DNA of 64,000 nucleotides. It comes from Triparma columacea. Its lineage: Eukaryota > Sar > Bolidophyceae > Parmales > Triparmaceae. How positions within the stretch are numbered: position 1 is the first letter of the stretch; every line of letters starts with the position of its first letter. The notes beneath the pieces were generated by a model. It saw only the letters and a list, made by a program, of their open reading frames with translations, did no database searches and was not told where the DNA came from. Shown here one piece after another: positions 56,041 through 64,000 of the stretch. The stretch is taken from contig BRYA01000190.1 of NCBI GenBank assembly GCA_030267965.1, positions 26,834 through 90,833 on the forward strand, written 5' to 3'. Position numbers and translations under genes: made by a program.

Positions 56041-56959
56041 TTTTAACCCCATGGTTTGTAGAAAAAAAGTTTATCGCTCGTTTGTCGGTGGGAGATCAGA
56101 TAAAATTCATCTGAAGATTTTCATCGTGGTGCTGGCTGAATGCAGCAACCGATAATGGATAGGAGAACGTTCAATCAATCCGTCGAATGATTTTGAGTTG
56201 CATAACGTCGTCTCAAAAAGGGTTGGGTTTCCAAAATCCATCAAAGTTCATGAACTCATTTCGGCCACGCGCACGTTTCGAACTTTCACCATATCCATGA
56301 CATTGCTCGCCCCTCATGCCGACCCTCCACCCCCATCCTTCCCACTCGTCACTTCCATCACAATTTTGAAGAGCTCTCCAACATGTCTCATCACCCAATT
56401 TCCTCATCAAGAAAAAGACAAAATCGACAGTGAGTCCTCAACCTCCAAACTCCAACAAACGTGCAAAACACCCCGTCCCCTTATCAGCGATGTGCCACCT
56501 GTGTCTTTTTAAGACCTCTCGAACGAACGAAACCTGAAGAATGTGCCACCCTGGTTAGAACAGACCCACCATAGGCCGAATATCGAGATCCAGGGATTGG
56601 CCAAATTAATATCCTATACTCTATTTCGCCTTATAACAATAGTTATACGCAATAGGTTCTCCCTAATATACGCCCTCGCGTACATAAAATATTACAAAAC
56701 GATGAATTAGCTGCAAATTACAACACCATCAACAACCCGAGATCACAGGCCTTGATAATGTTACAGTTTACGACCGTTCAGTTACGTTATCTCATATATT
56801 GCAACCATCGTTCCTTTTACATCACATGAGAAGATATATCGCGCACTGAATAATACACCCAAAGAACCCAACCTCCCACCCTCACTCGCTTTCCACTGGC
56901 CCATCCTATTCTAACCACCCCTTCCTTTCCTTTCTCCCTCCTCCTTCTCCAGACCCAAT
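56041..56959. other. intergenic region upstream of RPL27A, with a dispersed repeat
   Basis: These 919 bases lie between the opposite starts of the ABCC and RPL27A genes. They contain copy B of the dispersed repeat (56356-56437), and an AT-rich stretch at 56590-56830. A pyrimidine tract ends in CAG 7 bases before the RPL27A ATG, fitting a 5' UTR intron. Confidence 0.55.
56356..56437 (+). repeat. dispersed repeat, copy B
   Basis: This segment is the partner of 22532-22615, with the first 51 bases identical. Later differences are A to T and C to A in the Lys/Arg-coding part and a small indel before the shared GTGAGTCC. Confidence 0.93.
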
Positions 56960-57403
56960 ATGCCTACCCGCACCCACAAGAACAGGAAGAAGAGGGGACA
57001 CGTCAGTGCTGGTCACGGACGTATCGGAAAGCACAGGTCTCACCCCGGAGGACGTGGTAACGCTGGAGGTCAGCACCACCACCGCATCATGATGGACAAG
57101 TACCATCCTGGTTACTTCGGAAAGGTCGGTATGCGCCAATTCCACGTCCTTAAGAACAGAAAGTTCTGCGACACTACCAACGTGGACAAGATTTTCAACG
57201 TCGCCGGAGAGGGTGTTTACGAGGCCGCCAAGACTGCCCCCAAGGGAAAGGCCCCCGTCATTGACCTCAACGCCGCCGGTATTTTCAAGCTCCTCGGAAA
57301 CGGACAGATCAACGTCCCTGTTATTGTCAAGGCCAAGTACTTCTCTCAGCTCGCTGAGAAAAAGATTGTCGCTGCTGGAGGTGCCTGCATCCTTTCTTGC
57401 TAG
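56960..57403 (+). CDS. RPL27A: large ribosomal subunit protein uL15 (RPL27A)
   Basis: One coding exon gives 147 residues, the standard length. The N-terminus is typical for eukaryotic uL15, with [19 protein letters not shown] followed by the [15 protein letters not shown] loop that packs on 28S rRNA. The end contains [12 protein letters not shown] and the C-terminal GGACILSC. Codons are strongly biased, as expected for a highly expressed gene. A CAG just before the ATG suggests an intron in the 5' UTR. Confidence 0.97.
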   Translation: MPTRTHKNRKKRGHVSAGHGRIGKHRSHPGGRGNAGGQHHHRIMMDKYHPGYFGKVGMRQFHVLKNRKFCDTTNVDKIFNVAGEGVYEAAKTAPKGKAPVIDLNAAGIFKLLGNGQINVPVIVKAKYFSQLAEKKIVAAGGACILSC

Positions 57404-57550
57404 ACAATCAACCAACGTTTGATAGTAAAAATGCGTACAAGCCGTTTTCTCTTTTCTTACCTTACGTTGCTGCTGCACTGCGTTCACTTTCTTTGCTACC
57501 ACCACCTCAACTCAACAAAGCACCTTATTCGTTTATAAAGAAACATATTA

Positions 57551-60500
57551 CTAACTCAACACGTTCTCCTTGGTCCACTTGGTCTCCAAGTCCGCCGTAA
57601 TGATTGTGCCCCCCCTAACCTCCCTGATCCTCCTCCTATTGACGGGCCACCTTGTCTTCTTGATTCCCCTCATGACCCCGCTCTTGTAACCCTTCCACTC
57701 CTCAGCGTGTTTGACGCTCCTCACCAGCCTGCTGTCGACCGGGTAGCTAGGGCTCCTGATCTCCACCCGGCCCCTGAATTGGTCCGTGCAAGTGTAAGGG
57801 TACCGTTGGAGAACGGACTGGTGCACCATGAGAACCTCGACATTGGTGTCTGTATGAACACCGCCGCGGGCGAGGCTCTTGAAGGGCTCAAGGACGGAAC
57901 TCTCCCCGAAAACATCGCCGCTGACCAAGGAACCTATCTCCAACCTCTTACTGCTGTCCCCCCCCAGCATGACGTCAGCCCTGATCTTATCCAGCTTGTC
58001 GGTGAGCTGTGATATCTGCTGCTCCAACTCCGTCACCTTCTTCTCGCTCATCGTCGTGAAGGGCTTGGGGTCTCCCTCAATGTCGAAGTACCCCGTCTCG
58101 TCGCTCCTCGTCTCCGCTCTGTCCACCATTGTATGGTGGAACTTGTACCCTAGCCTGACCCTCTTGAGCTTCTTCTTCAGATCTGCGAGAGCCCTCTCGA
58201 CCTGCGCGGCGTGGTCCGCGAACTTGGTGACCTTGCAGACGCCCTTGGTCAGGATACAGAAGAACTTGGAGCTCTTCTCCTGCTCGATTATCTCGCACCC
58301 CTTGGGAAATCGACGGAGCGCTGAGAGGCAGGCTAGGTCAAACAGCTCGGCTGGCTCCCACTGGTCGAACAGGCCAGAGTCGGCAAGAAGTTGGCCCTTC
58401 TTCTTCAAATTGTTGCTTGATTCCTGCGGAGGTGGAGTAATGGGATTGGAGTGACGGGGTGAGAATGACGTGTGTTTCCCGCCCTCTCTTCATTTGCTCT
58501 CCTCTGCTCCACTCACCTTCATGCAGTACTTGATAAAATGCTCCTTCAAAATGACCATCAGCTGGCACGGCTTGTCAGCGATGTAGCTCTGGTGGGCCAG
58601 CCCCCTTTTGTTTGTGCCCTTCTCAGCCATGAGCATCCATTCATCCCCAAAGTTCTGCGCCTCGTCAACCTCCCCTATAACCTCAACGACCCCACCGGTG
58701 CTCTCAGCTTTCATTATGACCCTTCCAGTGAGGAGGATGCAGCAGCAGTTCACCGGCTCGCCCTGCTGAAAGACAAAGCCCCCCTTATTGACGGTCCTGT
58801 ACTCGACCACCTCAGCCAGCCCCATCAAATCATCGTCTCCCATCTTATTCCCGAGGTCGCTCATCTTCAATGCGTCGACGATGTTTAGGATCTCCTCCTT
58901 CTTCCTTAACTCGGGGGCCGTCAGGAGGGCGAGTTGGACCTTTGTGGGCTTGTTGAACAAGTCCTCGTAGACGTCACCCCTGCCAAGCCCAATCTGGTTC
59001 TTGAACTCTGTCAAGTCGACTCTCGAATCGAGCTTTTTCTGGGTGGCCTTCTTGGCGTCCTTCTTCCCCTTGATGCTCTCCTCTTCGTCCTTCTTCTTAA
59101 TCCCCGTTATGTTGAAGTAAAGGTCAGTAAGCTGCCTCGGGTCCATAGCATGGATCTCGCGCTCCGTTGGGACGTCCTTCTCGTCATTGTCCTTTGATGT
59201 ATTCATGTAGGAGGGAAGGGCTACGGTTTTAAGGTGCATTTTGGTCGCAGCCATCGGCGGCTTCTTGATGAATCCCGTCCCCTGCTGTTTTGATTGAGTG
59301 AGGGGTGCGACGGCAATGGGAGATGTGAAAGGCCTCCTCATCACACTCGCGCCCATGCTGCGACGAGCGATGATAAGCGACGGGCGATGAGCGATGAGCG
59401 ATGAGACTTCCGGAAAATAACCTACTCACGACCTACTGTCGCACGCAACAGAAACACTCACCTTTCGCTCTCAGCACTCCCTTGCTCGATGATGCCGCTG
59501 GTCATGGGCTTGGAATCTGGGCTCGCTATCCATTCAGTCTGCCTTACTACCGTCATGTCATCGTTCATAGTGAGAATGCTAGGTTGCTCGTGTAACTCGG
59601 TGTGGGCGATGCTGCTCATGTCAGCCACACTAGCCCCAGAATCGAGCTCCGCATATGTTCCCTTCTTCCCTCCGTGACCCCCCGGGCTGTCAATCTGGGG
59701 CAAGCCCCCAGGCAGACTCCCTACTAGCGGCCCGTCTTCCCCGCTTTGTCCGCTAAAGGTATCAACACTGCTCATCTGATCAATGCTCATCTGCTGCAAG
59801 TTCGTCGGAGCCATGCTATCACCATACACCGACGGTTCAGCTCCTACTGCTGCTGCTCCCACGCTGCTACTGATGCTGTTGACGTCCCTCATGCTATCTC
59901 TCCTGTTGAGCGCTCCCGCCTTCCTCTTGGCGTCCTCCTCCTTTTCTTTCATCTCCAGCATATGGAGCTGGATAGCTGCCATCCCTCCGGTCTTTGGTCT
60001 CCCGAGGGTGACACCCCTGTTCTTCCTGAACCCGCTCATTGTCACTGGCCTCATGTTTTCCTCGCAAGGACTCGTCTTCATCTTCATGACCCTCCTCTCC
60101 ATCCAGAGCTTCACGTAATCGCTTTGGGCGTCCTTGTACTTTCCAAATCGGCGGTTGATGAGCGCTCGGTTGTGGCGGAACACGAAATTCGCGGGGTCTC
60201 TCTTGAGGGCAGAGCTGAAGTCAGACTCGGCAGATTCGTCATCACCAACGTGGGAGAAAACAATTCCCCTGTTGAAGTAGACAGCAGCGAGCTCGGGGGG
60301 TTCCTCGAAGTCAATTTTCTTTCTGTTCGCCGTCTCGCAACTTCCATCTCCGGCCTCCTCAACTGCTCGCCTCGTCCTGACCTTGATGCTGCTAGTAAAA
60401 TCCCGAATAGCACGGCCATATCCTCCAAGCTTATCGAATGCGACTCCTCTCCAGAAGAAGGCCAGCCAATTCTTGTCGCTTGCCTCGATAGCTTTTGTGA

Positions 60501-62720
60501 AAATGTTGAGCGCGTTGATGTAGTTCCCTTCCTGGTACACCAAGTATCCCTTGGAAACAAAGTGGGCGGATCTCGAGGATTTTTTAAATGGCGGTTCGAT
60601 CTCAATCATCTTGTACTGAGACACGTCCGCAGTATTCACGTGCTTTTGGTTTAGCTCTGACGCAGCATTTGATAAGGTTTTGACCATTTTCTGAGCCACC
60701 GTTGCCCTGACGGGTGCATCCGTTGACCCCCTTCGATGATGGGATCGAGAGAGGTGCTGCATAATGCTGTTGCCACCACTGACGCTATCTTTGACTACGA
60801 CATCGGATCTGTGATGGCGCCCCTTCTTCTTATCCTCCAGGGAGTCATGCGAATGTTGCCCCCCGTTGCCCATTCTCGTCGATTCAAGCTCTTTCTTCCT
60901 GTGCATGCTAAGCTGGTTCGAGCGCTATATGATGATGCAGTGAGCTTCAAGTTGGAAAAGTCTCCTTCGCCTGTGCTCACTCACCTTCTCTTCGTAGATT
61001 TCTCCAGCAGATTCAAAAACGTCGACATCCTCGTCCTCGTCATCCTCTTCTTTTTCTTGCTTGTTCAACTTCCTCGACGGATAGCTAGGTGAGATCCCTT
61101 TGCGAACTATTCCTAATCGTTTGTTCACCTCATTTTTCTTGGTGAAGTCGAGCCTCGCCTGCTGCTGCTCCTTCTTCAGCTGCTTGTCGGATTTCTTAGA
61201 GAGAATACGTTGGTTTGCAATCACGTTTTCCTTGATCTTGGCCATCTCCAGCGCGTTCTCAACTTTGGACCTGGAAAGACCGCAGGCCGAGCGTGGGGAC
61301 TTAATCTCTGGGGTCTTCCTAACAATGAATGGGTACATCTCAGAGGAGAAGGAAAGCTCATGATGCAAGGATTCCGAGGAGGATGATCTGGCCCTGGAAC
61401 TGTTACTGTTCTTCTTCTCCTTTGTTGGCGTTCCAGCACCATTCTTGGCCTCATCGTAGATATCGTCAGCATCTCCCTTCTTCTCCTCGCTCGTTCCGTC
61501 TCTTTTTTGCCTACAGAAGGGTTATGTGAGTTTTCGGTTGCCTCGCACAGTCGGTTTTAAATTTCTTGCTTCAATTGTCTCACCTGTACAAAACTGGACG
61601 CCGATTCTCGTCATCAATGGTCAGGCGGTTTTGCAATCTCTGGTCGTCAGCAACGTGGTTCAGCTTATACTCCTCGGCCCTCCTCTCCCTTTCGAGCTCC
61701 TTCGTCTTTTCGTAAATGGAGAGCTTAGTGAAAAGGCCAGGGATCATCTTTGCCTCAACGTTGGCCAAGTCAAACCTAGGGTAGGCCTTTCCCTCCTCCT
61801 TCACAATTGTGGCATCATAAGCTTGCTGCACGAGCGCGTTTTGCCTCAGGACATGACCCAGAGTAAGCAATAGTTGTCCCGGGTTCACTGGCTCGTTGAG
61901 AAATCCAGGGCAGCCCAATTCGAGGCACTTATGTAGAACTTCATTGTAGGTTGACATGTCAGACTGGTGCATGAAGAGCACTGCTGGTATAAGTGGAGGA
62001 GAGCCCCTGGTCATGGCACGACTGCGAAGGTGTTCGCATATTCGAGGGGCGTTCTCTCTGTCCAGCGCAACGAGAACAAGAGATATTCTCGCTGTGGGAG
62101 GGTTATAGGGTTAGTAAAGGGGTGAACAAGTTGATTTTTCAACTTTTGCGAGACTTTTGCGAGTATACACTACGTCGAGAGCATCGTGCCGCGAGTAAAA
62201 GTAAACCTTCTCACCTCCCTTTCCCTCAAACTCATTGATTATCCGGATAACATCATCAACACCATCACAGGGCACAACATCCCCACACATTCTGCTGAGG
62301 AAGCGGAGCTTCAGGTAGCGCCTTCAAGGAAAGGGAAGATCAGCGGGCGAGCGAGTTAGATGGGCTCTACAGGTAGACTCAATCAACAGTTGGAAGTGTG
62401 TAAAACCCTACTGCTACTTACGAGTGGGTTGTCTTATCAACCAATAAGACATTTGCGTCCTTGAGGTACTTGGTGACGCGCTTGATCTCCCCATCTTCCA
62501 AAATCATGTTGAACTGCCTCTGCTCCTCTTCAGAAAGATCCATTGTGGTCATAGAGTTTCTTCGGTGACCAGCAAGTAGTGTTGATTTTCTTTTGGCTAT
62601 AGTTATCGTCGACAATGATAGCCTCGGATCAGTCGAAGATACCTCCGAGGCTGCAGTAAGCTTTGAGACGACCGATAAGTCTTCTGTAGCCATTTTGCTC
62701 AAGGGATGGCCCGCGTTCAT
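57551..62720 (-). CDS. receiver-like / TPR / double cyclic-nucleotide-binding protein
   Basis: Seven exons (62720-62422, 62321-62215, 62091-61584, 61510-60985, 60912-59462, 59357-58517, 58423-57551) join in phase to give 1534 residues. Residues about 85-225 fold like a response-regulator receiver: VLLVDK at strand 1, SLVLVALD at strand 3, and FLNEPVNPGQLL in place of the KP motif; the acidic pair and phospho-Asp are not clearly present. Basic coiled coil follows. Three TPR-like repeats lie near 594-750 (AHFVSKGYLVYQEGNY, VYFNRGIVFSHVG). Two CNB domains follow: near 1150-1240 (GGFVFQQGEPVNCC) and 1270-1440 (CEIIEQEKSSKFF), the second split by a charged insert of about 85 residues. Its start is 45 bp from the EFHC-like gene. 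Confidence 0.85.
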
Positions 62721-62765
62721 CTCCAGTCTTCCTCACAACTCACAACTGCTCATTTATCTGTGGAG
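62721..62765. promoter_or_regulatory. 45-bp bidirectional start region
   Basis: Only 45 bases separate the minus-strand start at 62720 from the plus-strand ATG at 62766. An in-frame ATG at 62706 for the plus gene would make the two coding regions overlap. I saw no TATA or X-box element. Confidence 0.5.
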
Positions 62766-63870
62766 ATGGACCTCTCTGAGTCAAGGAAATTGGCGCTTCA
62801 GAGTCCACGGAAGAACGCCGATGGTTCGGTTGTAATGCCGAAGCTTTTCGATTTGGGAACGAACCACAGTTCTAGGCCAAAGGTGAGAAGATATATATGG
62901 ATCCGGGAGGGAGTTTCGGGAGGGATGCTGGTGACTTTTGGAAGTGTTTAGGGGAAGTTGAAGTAGCAAGAGGGCTTTGTGGATTCGTTGTTCTCACAAA
63001 TATGGCACGCGCAAATGACAGGACAAACAGACATTCCGAAAGCCTGGATTTCAAGTGGTTCACGGGATTCTCGTTGACAGGTGAGGTTATGGGGGGTATG
63101 ATGTGGGGATAATAGGAGTATGGTTTGAGAGACTGATGGTTGTGACCGTAGGTACATTTTTTACCGCAAACGGACAATAAAAACGGCTACCTCTTTGTTG
63201 TGAGGATGTGCTTATCGCTTGTTCCGCAGCAACTCACTCCCTCCCCCACCTTTACACCAACATCAACTCAGGGGCAACGAGGTGTTCAGTTCTCAAAACT
63301 CCCCCAGGCCGGCAATATCGCCCCGCACGACCGGGCAGCTTCCCGCTACTCTAAATCCCACCCTTTCCACCACTCAGTGGCTGGATGCCGCTGGCAAGGT
63401 CCTCCGCTTCTACGCCTTCTTCAAGGAGGCCGTCCTGGACAACCAGACGGAGACATACAGGGTCAGGAAGGTTTGCATACTCTTTTACCTAAGCGATGGC
63501 ACTATGGAGATTACCGAGATGAAGGTCGTCAACAGTGGGATAGGTGGTGGAGGTAAGTTGGGACAAGACAAAAGGAGGAGAGGAAGAAGGGGGAGGAAAA
63601 GGGGAGGAAGGAAAGGGGGGAGGGAGCTTTTGGAAGAAAGGCAGGAGGCGAGAGACCGATCTGCTAACTCGCCGCACCCACGCCTGGATCGGACCCAACG
63701 CAGCCTTCCTGAAACGCTCCCATGTCCCAAATAACAAGACTGGTAACTCCTTTGTACAGGGAGACTTCAAAGTCGGCGGGGACGTCCAGATTTTCGGCAG
63801 GACTTTCCACATATTCGACTGCGACGGCTTTACGAGAGACTGCACGGGTGAACAGGGGGCGTCAGAGGAG
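62766..63870 (+). CDS. EFHC1/2-like axonemal protein with DM10 domain, 3' partial
   Basis: Exons 62766-62882, 63022-63080, 63272-63552 and 63704-63870 join in phase; the gene continues beyond the right edge. EFHC proteins sit inside doublet microtubules of motile cilia. Exon 2 codes DKQTFRKPGFQVVHGILVD. The DM10 domain spans exons 3 and 4: VLRFYAFFKEAVLDNQTETY, VRKVCILFYLSDGTMEI, NSGIGGGAFLKRSHVP and VQIFGRTFHIFDCDGFTR. Exon 3 could instead begin at 63230, adding 14 residues. The last donor is GTGAG at 63871. Expect further DM10 domains and EF-hands downstream. Confidence 0.87.
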
Positions 63871-64000
63871 GTGAGAGTTTGGGGATGTGGGGGGGATGAA
63901 AGTCGTTTTGGAGTGTTTTGGAGGTTGAGCGGCGGAGTGGCGGAATTGAATGCAAATTTGCTATGAGTCGCAGTAGACTCATTGGAGGGGGGGGGGGGGG

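Noticed and set aside
62721..62765. RFX X-box in the shared ciliary start region
   Set aside because: No sequence close to GTTGCC..GGCAAC is present; a loose half-site near the CFAP45 start is also too poor.
1..64000. tRNA, rRNA, CRISPR or intact mobile element
   Set aside because: No cloverleaf with A and B boxes, rRNA core, spaced repeat array, transposase or reverse transcriptase was seen by eye; a covariance search could still find a small RNA.

Overview
This is nuclear DNA from a photosynthetic, flagellum-building eukaryote, most likely a stramenopile alga. I favour the Bolidophyceae/Parmales on style alone (compact genome, GC-rich exons, G/C homopolymers, short introns); nothing in the window proves it. 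Almost every gene is split by introns of about 65-350 bases that nearly always start GTGAG or GTAAG and end in CAG or TAG. Plastid ancestry is shown by a sigma-70 factor, a fatty-acid desaturase and a lumen-type protein, each with a signal-peptide-like N-terminus. A flagellum or centriole is shown by CFAP45-like, SPD-2/CEP192-like and EFHC-like (DM10) genes. I rebuilt gene models by joining frames across splice sites with consistent phase. There are 28 protein genes, packed about one per 2.2 kb. I saw no tRNA, rRNA, CRISPR array or intact transposon.

Left part (1-16.8 kb): a sphingomyelin-synthase-like enzyme, CFAP45, the phosducin-like thioredoxin TXNDC9, a divergent CLC chloride channel, a small lumen-type protein with an FtsH-like N-terminal domain, an Exo84-like exocyst subunit with an N-terminal PH domain, a 3-ketoacyl-CoA reductase, a DnaJ without zinc finger but with a CaaX-like tail, a tail-anchored GST-like protein and TAM41. 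Several of these act in lipid metabolism or membrane traffic.

Middle part (16.8-38.2 kb): an AT-rich island and a BspA-type LRR gene, an RCC1-repeat protein, NAC beta, splicing factor SF1/BBP, a large SPD-2/CEP192-like scaffold interrupted by an N gap, a cyclophilin, a MAP-kinase-kinase-like kinase, a telobox-Myb protein with a histone-H1-like repetitive tail, and a small methyltransferase.

Right part (38.2-64 kb): a nine-exon coiled-coil protein of 1388 residues, a Nudix-like protein, a plastid-type sigma factor, PRPP synthetase, a plastid-type desaturase, a full ABCC transporter, ribosomal protein RPL27A (uL15), a 1534-residue protein joining a receiver-like domain, TPRs and two cyclic-nucleotide-binding domains, and the 5' part of an EFHC-like gene that runs off the right edge.

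The most unusual items are an 84-base dispersed repeat with 51 identical bases upstream of both NAC beta and RPL27A, the receiver-TPR-double-CNB protein sharing a 45-bp intergenic start region with the EFHC gene, the telobox-Myb/H1 fusion with a recent internal duplication, the domain-order-swapped Exo84, and the stand-alone FtsH-like lumen domain.
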